The translations under genes and the position numbers were made by a program. Positions 37,157 through 50,091 of a stretch of DNA of 64,000 bases are shown here, one piece after another; position 1 is the stretch's first letter; the number at the start of each line of letters is the position of its first letter. The notes under the pieces were generated by a model that was given only the letters and a program-made list of their open reading frames with translations, was not told the origin of the DNA and did not search any database. The stretch comes from Isoetes taiwanensis (Eukaryota; Streptophyta; Lycopodiopsida; Isoetales; Isoetaceae), in assembly GCA_021234155.1 (NCBI GenBank), contig JAJEKV010000270.1:184001-248000 (forward strand), written 5' to 3'.

Positions 37157-40100
37157 GAAAGGGCACCATTTGCCGTAAATGTCATCAAAGAATAAGAAGA
37201 AATTTCGTTATGTACAGTCATCCTTATTTGAATAAAATTGGAAACATCAAACCTCAAAGATCTTATCTGTATGTGCAGCCCAAAACTTTTTATGTTGCAG
37301 AAACATTGATTGATGCACGGGGATGCTTCATGTGACAATGGAAACTTCACACGTCCCTTACATTGCGCTTATGTTTTGAGTCTCTGCCCATGGTCCTGTG
37401 CCTTTCAAGCAGTGTCATCTGAGTTGGATTGATAGTTTCATCTGAATCCGAGTTGGATTGATAATGTCATCTAAAGACTCTCATGCTTCCTTCAACCATG
37501 GCTTGTTATTGTCGATGTCTGTTGCTGCCGCACTTGGCAGGTTGCAAATCTGTAACAAATGTCTATGTCTTACAACAACAAGAGATTAAATTTGCTCTTG
37601 GAAAGACATAATGAAATCCTCAGTTACCAGAATATACTACCTAGGAGAAGCAGTTTCAAGTTGAATTATATCATCTCTCCCTCAAAACAGGAAGAGATGC
37701 TTTTGTCTGTAAAGATGAAGGCCAGGTTGGATGTCATTGGAGGTGGATAGCTACATTTCAAAGAAAGCACTGCATAACCGAAGACGATCTTGCTTGAATT
37801 GGATGACTCAAATATAAGTTCATAGTGTTCAAGGGACATTGTGGCCAATATGGTGCAGTCAGAATTCCTACCAACGATTTTCTATGGACAGAACCTTCGC
37901 CAGCGGATGTCAAACAATCAAGCTGTTACAATTGGTTTCAGAACACTCTGATTCTCGAAAGAGGAAAGATGGAAATATGGTCTTTTATTGAAGCATTGCT
38001 TACTGCAACTTCCATGGTATCATAAATTTATGTATTTTTCCTGCAACAGTTCTATGCTTAAATGGTGTAATATGTCATCTTCATGCTATTTTCTTCAGAA
38101 ACGAAGCTGCGGTGTTAGTTTTTAGCTAATGAAACAAAAAAGGTAGAGATAGATATGAACCATTCTATATAATCGAACATTATTTACAAAGAAGATATGT
38201 ATGGAATGTTTTGACAATGTTGTCAAATGGAGAAAAGTATGTTTGTTGCAGGCTTAAGTATGTAGTCAGTTGTCGATTGCTTGCTGGAATGATGTTGAAG
38301 AAAAGAGTTGTCGATTGGACAAGTATTTAAATGCAAGCATACCAGAGTATGGACGATATTATAAAACCTTTTTTACACCTGACAATAAATTGTCATCTAT
38401 ATCTGTTCAGATACAGTAGGCCCCGGCATGTGTATTTTTTCTATTATCCAAGATTAAGTCTATATAGAATCTAATGTAGTTGTTTTGATGCTGAATTCAA
38501 GGCTTAGAGTTTGCAAATGAATGAAGACATTATGTTCGTATCAACCATTTGTGATTTAATTTTGAAGTTTATTTTAATGACTAAAATTGAAGCACATTCA
38601 AACAATCAAACAATCATAATGTATTTAAATTTTTATACTTATTACCATTTAAATCGGGTAATAAATTGTCTCACACAGATACTTGTTATCCATCTTTGTT
38701 AATGTATCGTAACCACCTTATATTTGGGCAAGAAGTAACCCTTTAAATGTGGTAGACTGGATGGTAGACTGGTCGGTTGGGCGGTTTTTGCAGTAGCATC
38801 TAGCGCCTAGTTTTTTGTTTCAAGATACGAAACCAGCGGCTCGATTCTGTTCCTCTCTAGAAGAAGACACCAGCTAAAGGGATTATGACGAAGAGGAAAA
38901 CGTTTCTTTCCGCTTTATGGGAGATGAAAACTGAAATTGTGAGATTGCAGAAGCTAGTTGAGCTAAGACTTCCCTCAATTCCTTGTTTTGCATCTGTAGT
39001 CAAGCGTAACAGAGGCAGTAGCTGGAATGACTAAGGAACGATTTCCAATGAACAGATGGATCAGGAAATAAGCGCAAAGAACCGCAAGATTTTTTGTCTC
39101 AAGGAGGATGAAAACGAGGATGTGAATTTGGTGGTTGAGCATTTTTTCAGAGAGACAATTTCTTTTAATTCTAGTTGCTTCTTTGCATGTCTAACCATTC
39201 TTCCTTTTGTTTTTTTCCAGTTTCCTGTATTCTTTTCTTATAGAGGACTTGTTCATCTTTTTCTTTCTTAATTTGTTCTTGCATGCGTTTTGATCTGTTC
39301 TCCTGCATCCAGTTTGCTTATGACCTCCTTTTCTTGGGAATTATTCATGTTTCTATTAGCTTTGCAGGAACACCTCTTTGTGGTAAGATCATATACTCTG
39401 CCTCATGAATGTCTCGAAAACCATCTCTTCCCAAGTATGTATTGCTGCATTTTTTTTTACCTTTAAAGTTACTTAGAGTAGTATGTTCATGCTTTGGCAT
39501 TGGGCCTACGAGTTGATTTCATATAGCCTTGCATTGCATTGCAATTGTGGTAATTCCAATTTAGATAAAGTCATATTCTACTATGAATGCATGTTTTAAC
39601 TTGAGCTTATGTGCATTTTGTGAGATGCATAAGGTGCCCTGTCATTAACATGGGCAATAAGTATGAAGGTTGCACTATATGCTACACAAGGTTTAAAACA
39701 TCTAATATTCTTTTGGATCATGTTATTAGTTCTTCCTTTTTCGGACTCGAAGAACAAGAAGCAAATGAGTTTTTGTTTTTGTTGACAAGATTATACCTAT
39801 TTCTAAATCTTCTATGTACAGGATTATACTACAAAGCTTTTTTATTTTGGCCTTGCCGCCTTGCCAAGGATGGAGATAAGTTATTCTTTTCCCCTGGTTT
39901 TTCGAGTGGAAGCATTTTAAATCATGGACACTGTTTGTCATCTGCTGGCCTGGAATCATAACTTGCCTAGATTTTGGCACAAAAACACTGAGATAGTATT
40001 GTCAGGGTGGGTTTGATGGCACAATGCAGAGGCTTTTGATTAGGGAACAATGACTCATTTGCTAAACAAACACTAAGAACATCAGTTCTCTCGCCATCAA

Positions 40101-40255
40101 TATTTCCTTCTCAAATTATAAAGAACACAAATTTCCTATTTAATGGAATGTAGGCACTTTAACTTCCTAATCAATGGAATGTAGTTTTGTAATAGGGTAT
40201 TGATTGAACAAGATAAGTTTTGTAATAGCGTATTGATTGAGCATGGATTCGCCAC
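37157..40255. other. Intergenic region after the ABCG gene
   Basis: About 3.1 kb, AT-rich. The first few hundred bases are probably the 3' UTR (AATAAAATTGGAAAC at about 37230 could act as a polyadenylation signal). A 49-codon frame starting MTKRKTFLSALWEMKTEI lies at 38886-39035 and might be an exon, but has no support. Otherwise I see nothing. Confidence 0.5.
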
Positions 40256-40437
40256 ATGAATTTACATAAACTATGTTTTGCCATGTTCACAAAAAGATGC
40301 ACTTTCCAAAACAAACCCTTATCTTACTCATTAAACCTTCCCGGGCCAGCATTCAACAAATTGAATACAAGCACAACAAACATTACATTCTACAGCAAGT
40401 TGCAAAAAAAAAAAAAAAAAAAAATCAACAATTTTTT

Positions 40438-40590
40438 TTCGAACAAAAGTTGTCATTTTCAAGTCCCAACCTATTCAACAAATTCTTTTCGAACAAAAGT
40501 TATCATTTTCAAGTCCCAATCCCAACCTATTCAACAAATTCTTTTCGAACAAAAGTTATCATTTTCAAGTCCCAACCTATATCCAGCAAG
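40438..40590. repeat. Short tandem repeat (about 60 bp, three copies)
   Basis: After a run of about 20 A, the unit CGAACAAAAGTTATCATTTT plus CAAGTCCCAACCTATTCAAC is repeated three times between 40438 and 40590. One copy carries an extra CCCAAT. Confidence 0.85.
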
Positions 40591-40675
40591 GCTGGGCCCT
40601 GTTATTAGTTTGTTTATAAAATTCTTCTACAATATACCATTGAATTCCTTGCTATGTGCCTTACTTTCCCCCTGC

Positions 40676-43600
40676 CCGTCCATCCCCAGAGTCTTGGGAA
40701 GATGACTTTTGGGGCAAGCAGCTTCCGGGGGGTTTTTAGGCTCCCTGCTTTGGCATCAACACCGCCCTCTCTATGTCAAGACATGATGCAAGGTCCCAAT
40801 CGAATCTGACAAGGATAGGGCCTCCGAAACGTAAACCCTGTGAGTTGCCAGGTTCTAGAAGGGTTTACATTTTTGGGGCCAAATTTTGGTCTTTTGCACT
40901 TGCGATGGGGCTGAGAAGCTACAGTTGAGGATGCGAAGCAAGGAGAACTGACGAAATGGATTTTGGATCTGTCTTCCTCCCGATGTAGCAATTAGAAGTC
41001 GAGGGCTGCTCCTGGCAGCACTCCCCCGAGGGCCATATGTTAATGACCACCTTGCCGGAGCCCGGTTCCCTTATCCGACACATTGAATCCTCCGGTCGAT
41101 GGCCCTTCTTCGGGAAGGTCCAAAAGGTTCCAAGATCAGTCTGGGGAAACTTATGAAACCACGAAGCGTCCTGCAGGCGGCCATGTATAGACCGGAGTGT
41201 TTTGTCGTTCGAGCACTGGGGAGGCTCCGGAATAGTGATTCAACTTCGTTAAGTCATCCGGAATAGCAAAATTATCCTAGGGAGCAAGTTATACGGTTAG
41301 TTTTGTAAAAGAAAGAAACACTTATGCCCTACACGATAGTATTCAGCATCCACTTCCTAGGTCAATTGACTACGAGTGTGCTGGACATGAGCTACTTTGG
41401 TGCTTCTTAAAGGAGGGGTGGTCTTCTGGCCACGAAACTTGGTCCTCATCACAATGTCGACATTCTGAGTCCATTGGCAGAACCAAATCACGGTTCCGGA
41501 GAGTGGACATTGCTTGTCCATCCCCAGGCCTTGGGAAGAGGACTTTTGGGGCAAGCAACTTCCGAGGGATTTTTAGGATCTGTGCTCTAGCGTCAATACC
41601 CCCCTCCCCCTCCCCCTTCCTCTCCCCTCTACGACAAGGCATAGCGCATAAGGTCCCGAATCGACGACAAGGATAGTGCTTATGAAACATAAACCCGTGA
41701 GTTGCCAGGTTCTGGAAGGGTTTGCATTTTGGGGGCCGAGTTTTTGTCTTTTGCACTTGGGGCATAGCTGACGGAATGGAAAATCGATCCGTCCTCCTCC
41801 CGATGTGGCAATTAGAAGTCGAGGGTTGCTTTTGCAGTAGCAAGACATTCATAAATTCGTAATTAATGCATTGTACGAAATTAAATTCTAATTTTTTGTC
41901 AGCTGGCTTCCTAATTTATCACTAGCATACAACCCAATTTTTAGAATTTTCGGAGAAGGTCTAGATCAAAGGGTTAGCACTAGAATGGTCCGGGCAGCCC
42001 GTTGTGGGGCAGCCAAGCTGGCACCCTTCCCCAAGTCAAACAAAGCCAAGACCTTGCACGGGCGCCTTACAAGAGGGGAGAGTCCAGACCCCAGGTGGTG
42101 GGACCCAAAAAAGTTCTTGAGACAGCCTTTCCTAGCAGCGCTCTTCCGAGGGGGCCGTACGTTAATGACAACCCTCCCGGATCCCAGTTCCCCTATCCGT
42201 CGTTGAATCTTCCGTTCAACGGCCTTTCTTCAGGAAGGTCCAAAAGATTCCAAGATCGATCTAGGGGAACTTATCAAACCCCGAAGCGTCCTATAGGCGA
42301 CCATGTAGATACCAGAGTGTTTTGTCGTTCGCGCGCCACGGAGGATCCGGAATGGCAATTCGACATCGCCAAGTCATCTCAAAAGGAGAAATTATCCTAG
42401 GGAGCAAGTTACACAGTCAGATTTGCAAAAGAAGGAAATACTTAATGCCCTACATGGCAGTATTCAACATCCACATCCTAGGCCGAGCATGCTAGACATG
42501 AGCTACTTTGGCGCTTCTTGGAGGAAGCGTGGTCTTCTGGCTACGAAACTTGGTCCCCACGGCAATGTTGACATTTTGAGTCCATTGGCAGAGCCAAATC
42601 ATGTTTCGGAGAGAGGACATTGCCCGTCCATCTCCAGGGCCTAGGGGAGAGGACTTTTAGGGCAAGCAGCTTTTGGGGGGTTTTTAGGGTCCGCGATCTG
42701 TCATCAACGTCTGCCCTCTACATCAAGACACTTAAAGGTCCGGTCCGAATCGACAAGGATGGAGCCTCTGAAATATAAACCCTGTGAGTTGCCAACTTCT
42801 AGAAGGGTTTGCATTTTGGGGGTCGAGTTTAGTCATTTGCATTTGAGACATGGCCGAGAAGCTGCAATTGAGAACATGAAGCAAGGGGAACTGACGGAAC
42901 AGAGTTTGGATCTGTCTTCCTCCCCATGTGGCAATTAGAAGTCGAGGGCTGCTTTTGCAGTAGCAAGACAGTCATAAATTTGTAATTAACGCATTGTAGG
43001 AAATTAAATTCTGATTTTTTGTTAGCTGGCTTCCTAATTCATCACCAGCATACAACCCAATTTTCAGAATTTCCGAAAAAGTTCTAGATCAAAGGGTTAG
43101 CATTAAAACGTTCCCGGCAGTCGAGCTGGCACCCTTCCCCAAGTCAAACAAGGCTAGGACCTTGCACGACTGCCTCACAAGAGGGGAGACTCCGGACCCT
43201 AGGAGGGGGACCCAAAAAAGTTCTCGAGGCAGCCTTTCCTGGCAGCACTCTCCCGAGGGGGCGTACACTAATGACACACTCCCGGAGCCCAGTTCCCCTA
43301 TCCGACTGTTGAATCATCCATTCAATGGCCCTTCTTCGGGAAGGTCCAGAAGATTTCAAGATCGTTCTGGGGAAACTTATCAAAGCGCTAAGCATCCTGC
43401 GGGCGACCGTAGTGTTTTGTCATTCGGGCGCCCCGGAGGCTCCAGAATGGCGAGTTGGCTTCGCCAAATCGTTCGGAATGCAAAATTACCTTAGAAAGCA
43501 AGTTGCACAGTCAGTTTTACAAAAGAAAGAAACACTTACGGCCTACACAGCTGTATTCAGCATCCACATTCTAGGTCAATGGACTACGCGTGTGCTGTAC

Positions 43601-44805
43601 ATGAGCTACTTTGATACTTCTTGGAGGAGGGGTGGTCTTCTGGCTACAAAACTTGGTCCCCGTGGCAATATCATGCTCTGAGTCCATTGGCAAAGCCAAA
43701 TCATAGTTTCGAAAAGGGGATATTGCCCATTCGTCCCCAAGACCTTGGGAAGAGGACTTTTAGAGCAAGCAGCTTCTGAGGGGTTTTTAGGGTCCATTCT
43801 CTGGCGTCAACACCCCGTCCCCTCTCTACGTCAAGCATGGCGCAAGGTCACGGACAAATCTGAAAAGGATAGGGCCTCTGAAACAAAAATCCTGTGCGTT
43901 GCTAGGTTCTAGAAGGGTTTGCATTTTGGAGGCCGAGTTTTGGTCTTTTGCACTTGGAACATGGCCAAGAAGCTATAGTTGAGAATGCGAAGCAAGAGGA
44001 ATTAACGAAACAGAGTTTGGATCTGTCCTCCTTCCGATGTGGCAATTAAATTCTGATTTTTTGTCAGCTGGCTTCCTAATTCATCACCACCATACAACCT
44101 AATTTTCGAAGAAAGTCTAGATCAAAGGATTAGCATTAGAACGGTCCGGACAGCCTCTTGTGGGGCAGCCGAGCTGGCACCCTTCCCCAAGTCAAACAAG
44201 GCCAGGACCTTGCAGTACCGCCTCACAAGAGGGGAGAGTCTGGATCCAAAGAGGCGGGACCCAAAAAAGTTCTCGAGGAAGCCTTTCTTGGCAGTGCTTT
44301 CCCGGGATGCCATACGCTAATGACCACCATCACGGAGGCCGGTTCCCCTATCCGATCATTGAATCTTCCGTTCAAGGATCCTTCTTCGGGAAAGTCCAAA
44401 AGATTCCAAGATCGGTCCGAGGGAACTTATCAAACCGTGAATCTGTTGCGAGCGATCGTGTAGATACCGGAGTGTTTTGTCGTTAGGGCACTGCAAAGGC
44501 TTCGGAATGGGAAGTCGACTTCGTCAGACCATCCGGAATGGCAAAATTATCTTAGTGAGCAAGTTATACGGTCAGTTTTGCAAAAGAAAGAAATACTTAC
44601 GCCCTACACAACAGTATTCAACATCCACATCTTATGCCAATTGACTACGAGTGTGCTGGACATGAACTACTTTGGCACTTCTTGGAGGAGGGGTGGTCTT
44701 CTGGCCATGAAACTTGGTTTCCAGGGCAATATCGATGTTTTGAGTCCATCGGCAGAGCCAAATCATGGTTCTGGAGAGCGACATTGCCCGTCCGTCCTCG
44801 ATTGG
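40676..44805. repeat. Tandem array of about 1.1 kb units, four copies
   Basis: Marker strings recur at regular spacing. GTGGTCTTCTGG lies at about 41418, 42531, 43632 and 44695. CTAGATCAAAGG lies at about 41962, 43084 and 44117. The CTTGGGAAGAGGACTTTT phrase lies at about 40690, 41530, 42642 and 43744. Unit length is about 1.04-1.12 kb; the first unit is shortened by an internal deletion of about 270 bases. Copies differ by about 10 percent. Short frames with KVLE/PKKF-type phrases recur in each unit but are all broken, so coding function is unlikely. It may be a local satellite or a multiplied piece of a retroelement. Confidence 0.9.
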
Positions 44806-44869
44806 ATTCGGGTCTGCACTATCAGTTTGGCAAACTGTATTAAACTTTGCTGATATATACCACAATCAT

Positions 44870-45839
44870 AAGTGCGTTTTCCATTACCCGCACTTTGTCA
44901 TCGGAAGTGAGCATTAGAAGACCATATTGATGCATGAATTATACTACGAAGTAAAAGAACAAATGTTCAAAATAATAAATGATACTCATGACTTATATGC
45001 TATTAAGTTGCATTTGCACATAGTGACACGCCTTTAGCATATGCAAAGTCTTCGCTAGAAATATGTTCACCACATTGCCTTGCTACCTCTAGTTTTTTGA
45101 ACAACCGTTTGTTATTTATCTCACTTGGCATAGCCCCTAGATGATCTGGAAATGGTTGTTTGTGATTCTTTTGTTGACGGCGTCTTCAACAAGGTTGCAA
45201 ATTAAACGGGAGTGTTGCAGCACTCCCGTTTCAAAGATTCCTTTAGAAAAAGCACGTCACTTCAAAAATTGGGCTTTTTTAAGAGAGGTTTAAAGTTTCC
45301 GGAGTATCAACTTTTTTTTGGGCCTATTTTTGGGGTATTCTTTGGACACGACTTTGGTTTTTTGGAGTTAAGCACGTGAAAATAGCAGAATTGAGACATG
45401 AGTACGTAATTTTATAGAGGTGGATGTACAAAAAATACAAATTTAGTAAACATAATAATAATAATTTCATTACTGTTTTTGTGTTATATCAATATCAATA
45501 ATAAATGTCAATCAGTAGCCACAACATAAATCCGTCGGAGATCTAAATTAAAATCTTCTTCATTCTTCTTGCTGGTCTCAAAATTTTGATCGGACTCTAT
45601 CTTTTCACCTTTCTCTCGGTGACTTAGGCTTTTCTATGTTGGTGGTTGCTTCCTATATTGTAACTAGAGCAACTTCTTTTCAGCTCGCAAATGTAGCCGT
45701 CTTCCAAAGAGCTTATAAAAGAAGGCTGTATCTCCGAAGATGTCATCTTAGCAAAATCAAAATTAGACTTTGACCCCAACTCTTGATTCTCGTCTGGTAG
45801 AGTTGGTAAGGCAGAAAGTCTCATCTTGATGATCTGTCA
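44870..45839. other. AT-rich spacer
   Basis: About 970 bases with no gene that I can support. The sequence becomes coding-like on the minus strand from about 45840 upward. The left end of element 2 could lie here, but I find no terminal inverted repeat. Confidence 0.4.
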
Positions 45840-48640
45840 TGACCTCCTTATCAATGTCATGACTACACAATTTCGCCCTTCTTAAGTGCACAAGCAATAG
45901 TTGTACGAGCGGAAAATGCGTCGAAGCACCCAATCTCCGGGCGTGAGAACATGTCGAGGAAGATGGTTAATCGGCTTCGTGGCTTCCGGTAGTGATTCAC
46001 TATTCTTCCTTATGTTAGGATCCGCAGCCGTGAATACTACCTGGAAACTCCAACACGTTTGAAAAGTTCTGGCATGCCGCTGTGTTGAACTGTTCCATTG
46101 TACGTTTCCCATCAAAACTCCAATAATCCACATGGAGATATTCGACCTTACTCAGGAGTCGCGGGCCTCCATGGTAATTAATATTTTTTTTATACCTAAG
46201 GAACAAAAAAATAAAAAAGGATTTAAGTGCAGCCAAAAGAAACGTATTCCGGAATAGAAACTCCGAACAAGAATTTAAAAATGCTACAGTTGTAACTACA
46301 AAAAAAAAGAAGGTAATGAAAACAAGAGGACTTGTGTATTCCAGAATAAGTGCTTACCAAACCATATTTTCATAACCAGCTTGCGCAGGCGAACCAAAAT
46401 GATTCTTAAAGCTGGCTTCCACAAGGCCGGATTGCATGCTTGAGTGAAATACAACCAGCCTCCAATGTTTTGCCGTGGTAATTTACTTTATACCGTCGAC
46501 GAAAGCATTAAACTCAGAGTTTTTAAATGGCTGGTCGTCAGAAGCGGCCGCTCTTCAACTTAAACCCATATGGAAGGTCAGCTATTACCAAGGTAAAATC
46601 TTGGGGCTTTATTGATTCGGCTAATTTGGTGCAATCACCGTGTACTATACAGAACAGGTTATTTTGATCGTACATTGTAAACCCTTTCGAATCGGAGGGC
46701 TCAAGATCCAAAACACTTTGTCGCCGGCGTCCTCTCTTCTATTTGTCGCCATATGCATGAAGCCCTCCGGTAGGTCCTTGTTTTTCTTTTTGCTCTGCAA
46801 AAAAGAATGTCTTAGTAGCAAGAAAAAACAACAATATAAAAACAATTCAACATACCCAGCCTTCAAAAATTTGGCACATATTGGATAATCCTTTCGGTTC
46901 GAGGTTGCGGCGAGGGGTAAAGCTCTTTGCACCTTTCCCAAAAATGCGACATTTAACTGTTCCATTAAGCATGTTTGACATGTGATGATATTTTTTTGGC
47001 TGTAATATAATACGAACGTTAGAAGGAAGAAAACTAAAAAGGAAAGCAACAAGAAAGAATCATTTAAACACTGTAAGCTAAAGTGTATTCTAGAATACAC
47101 CGGCCCTCACACTGGGAGACAAAGTGTATTCCAGAATACACTTTGTCCCTCGACGTGAGGGCCAAAGTATTCGGAATACACTTTGTCTCCAGCTGGGCAG
47201 GGCCAAAGTGTATTTCGAATACACTTTGTCTTTTTCGCGTGTGAGCCATCTTGTATTTCGTGAATACACTTCTTCCTATCAAACAAAAAACCCAAAGTGG
47301 CATTCTTACTTGTGGAGCTCCTTGGACATTTCTTCTAGTGTAAATTCCTTATCAACAACCTTTTGCAGTAGCCTTTCTAGTATATCCATATCTGTGAAGC
47401 CCTGCATTTCTCGCGACGCATTATTGTCATTTCCTTTTTGGGGACGCCGGATCCTTTTTTTCTTTTCGAGACCTTTCCTTTGCTTTTCAAATCACCACCT
47501 TCCGAACATGGTGAAGATTTCGCTTTGGAGGTCCCAACCGGCAGAGAAAAAGCGATGTCGATGGAGGAGGTTGCAGGGTATTCCGAATACAAAGAAACTT
47601 ACTCGGCGTCTCTCAAGGCTAGTTGAAACCAGTTGTCATGTGGTATTAGACCGCCATTTGTTAGCCTCGTCGTATTTGAGGCAAGACTCCACAAAGATAC
47701 GCTTCCTTGGGTTCAGAGTATTGTGGTTTCTTTAAATCATCTCCATATTTTTCTTTAAATATAACATATTCCCGTGCATGAACCCCGATTTTGTCCACTT
47801 AAACTCATTTTAAGCTTATATTCGTTGTCGGCATTGTGCGTGTTGGCAACGATTTTGGCTTCTTCGTCTGTCTGCCCACAAAAGAAAGCCAGAGAGCACG
47901 AGAGATATCTTGGATTGTTTTCTCTTTGTACAACCGCCTCCTTGCTTTTGAAACTATGGTTTCCCCAAGGACATAGTGCATGTAGGTGTTCCGCTTTTTT
48001 CTGTCGTAGTCCTTGGGGTCCATGCTGCTTTGGGATGTCAACAAGAACAACAATTGGAGCAACATGGGCATTGGGATTGCTCCTTTATTCGTCGCCATTT
48101 CTTAAGTGGTCGAGATAGATTTTGTGAACCTGAAGGGGCTCACCATCTTCATTCTTGATTGGCAACCTCATGGAGATTCTTGGCAAAAGTATATTACACC
48201 TTGCACATACTTGTTCTCGATTTATTTCTTCCATCCTCCGAGGTCTTCTCCACCTTTTTTTTTCTTTAATGGCCACCCTGTGTGCCTTGCCCCTTTCCTT
48301 CTTCTTTTTGGTTGTTCCTGGGGATTTCTCAGGGAACTTGTTTTGTTGTGCCTTCCGCTTCTTTAGTTCCTTAGCGGCTATGGTGGCTCTTTGCCCTAAA
48401 TTTCTTTTGGCGCACTTTAGGGGGACTTCTCGTTTCTTGTTCTTGGGACCCTCCATCTGATGACCTCCCTGAAGTACTAGGAGAAGGTGGTGATCTTGAT
48501 CTACCTCCATCTGATTGCTCGGACTCACTGACAGGAAAGTCCTCGCTTGTACTAGAACAAGCCTCCCTAATAAGTGAACACAGGCTTCGTTTGGTCCGGT
48601 AGTGTGAAAAGAATTTGATAGTGCCTGTGGTTGCACACTG
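45840..48640 (-). pseudogene. Beta-class DNA N4/N6 methyltransferase, decayed, transposon-associated
   Basis: Read on the minus strand: a Lys/Arg-rich N-terminal part (48636-48085, with KKKKERGKAH and EQVCARC) is followed by a conserved core. GDCTKLAESIKPQDFTLVIA and DLPYGFK lie at 46640-46560; ADLPYG is the place of the catalytic DPPY motif. Next comes KHWRLVVFHSSMQSGLVEAS (about 46.45 kb), then NYHGGPRLLSKVEYLHVDYW (about 46.14-46.18 kb), then TKPINHLPRHVLTPGDWVL with DAFSARTTIACALKKGRNCV one frame over, and D-I-D-K at about 45.84-45.98 kb. The last block is the SAM-binding PGDxVLDxFxGxGT motif followed by the AALxxGRxxxxxD motif. Catalytic motif first and SAM motif last is the beta-class order of prokaryotic DNA methyltransferases. 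Stops and frameshifts are frequent. It is divergent from the element 2 transposase and may be its cargo. Confidence 0.7.
47080..47275. repeat. Cluster of near-perfect palindromes, left cluster
   Basis: Five palindromes with half-site CAAAGTGTATTC and centre CA, TA, CG or none occur in 195 bases. The best reads CAAAGTGTATTC-CA-GAATACACTTTG at about 47126. They overlap the decayed minus-strand gene. The core TTC-NN-GAA resembles a two-unit heat-shock element, but plant heat-shock elements need three or more units. Confidence 0.85.
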
Positions 48641-49235
48641 ACAATTCTAAAAAATGCGATGTCTACAACAATGAAGCCTTGGGAGGTCTTGAAGGATAGC
48701 CTCCCCGCCTGACCTCCTTGTCCGGCAACCTAGGAGACCTCTTTTATTGTCCCAAGGTTAACAAACTCGGTGTCGGCGTACCTTTTGTTCCCAAAGACTT
48801 TTACGACGCGTCTGTAAACGTCGGTGGCTGTATTTTCCGTCTGCACCCCTGGTTACGAACCATTGCGTTTGAAAGTTTTCGTAAATCGAAGGCTCGTCCA
48901 TGTCAGCGGTGTGCGTCATTGGGTTTGGCCGCTTAATCCTCAGAGATTTTTTTGATGCCCTTCTGCTTCCTTCTTCCCTGCCACTGAAACGTTTAAAACA
49001 ACAATGTTAAGACAGAAAATGGGACGAAAGCTGTATTCCAGAATAAGATTTACTAATCTTGTGCCCTAAAGGCCAGCAAAAGACAGGAAAACAAGCAAAA
49101 ATATTGTCACTCTAACTCAATTTTTTATGCATTAATTGGACTAAAAAGTGGTATGTTTAACTTAAAAAGTGGTTTGTTTCAGCTAAAAAGTGGTATGTTT
49201 AAGTGCAAAAAAATAAGTGTTTTCAAGAAGACAAG

Positions 49236-49412
49236 CAAAGTGTATTCTGGAATACACTTTGCTCACTGGCGAAGTGCAAAGTGTATTCCAGAATACACTT
49301 TTAAGCTTATATCGGCGAAGAGCAAAGTGTATTCGAATACACTTTGCCCTTCCTCGAATACACTTTGCACCGGCTGAGTGAGCAAAGTGTATTCCTGAAT
49401 ACACTTTGGCCT
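49236..49412. repeat. Cluster of near-perfect palindromes, right cluster
   Basis: Four full palindromes and one half-site of the same CAAAGTGTATTC type lie within 177 bases, with spacers GCGAAGTG and GCGAAGAG between them. Single TATTC-NN-GAATA sites also occur near 46248, 46337, 47580 (TATTCCGAATA), 49030, 49662, 49718 and 49741. The clusters bracket the interval between the methyltransferase-like gene and the transposase. Confidence 0.85.
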
Positions 49413-50091
49413 ACAAAAGCAAATCAGGAAACACACGAAAAACGTACTATGTACTTTACATGCTTACCTGTCCATTGTTTTCGCTATGTAAATTGGAATA
49501 TAGCAAATCAATATAGATCGAAAGGCGGGCTGGGACTAAATCTCTCGAAGGAATAACACGCAACTCGAGGCTCAATTTTTTTCCTTTTAAAGGTAGGCCA
49601 TCGTCGGGGGTTGTGTTTTTCTATGTGATGCTAAATACATCTTGTCCAAACACTCTGGACAAGTGTATTCTGGAATAGCATCTTTGCACACACACAGCAA
49701 ATGCTGCACACAAAATACTATTCTGGAATACCATTTGTATTCTCGAATATCATTAGTCCAATCGACTTGTGAGTTAGTAACAAGTCCACAATTTTTTGCA
49801 GTTGTTTAACATGGTTAACCGCCGCGGAACAAACTTCCACCACCATTTGTTTGCCCAAGTACCTCTACCGGATGGAACACAAGAAGAGGAGATGCTTCTT
49901 CAACACCTACCTCGACAAGGTCTTTGTTGCTTCTCGAAGACACTCCGAGTCTAGTAACTAGTAGACTGCCACCACCTTTCCAACCCTCTCCAAGTCCAGT
50001 AGGAAACCGGCTGCCACCTCCTTTCAAAGCCTCACCACATTTGTAACGTAGCAATCTTCCACCACCATTTGTACCATCCCCCGACACTACA

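Noticed and set aside
40270-40705. Small coding frames over the A run and 60-bp tandem repeat
   Set aside because: They are produced by the simple repeat and have no protein similarity that I can see.
42002-44486. Open frames of 90-130 residues in the 1.1 kb tandem units
   Set aside because: They differ in frame and stop position between units and show no conserved protein beyond DNA-level similarity.
47080-49760. Heat-shock elements in the TTC-NN-GAA palindromes
   Set aside because: Only two opposed units occur in each palindrome and conservation extends over 24-26 bases, so the match to the heat-shock core is probably incidental.
46240-49760. CRISPR-like array
   Set aside because: The repeats are palindromes with irregular spacing in a plant genome; there are no uniform spacers or cas genes.
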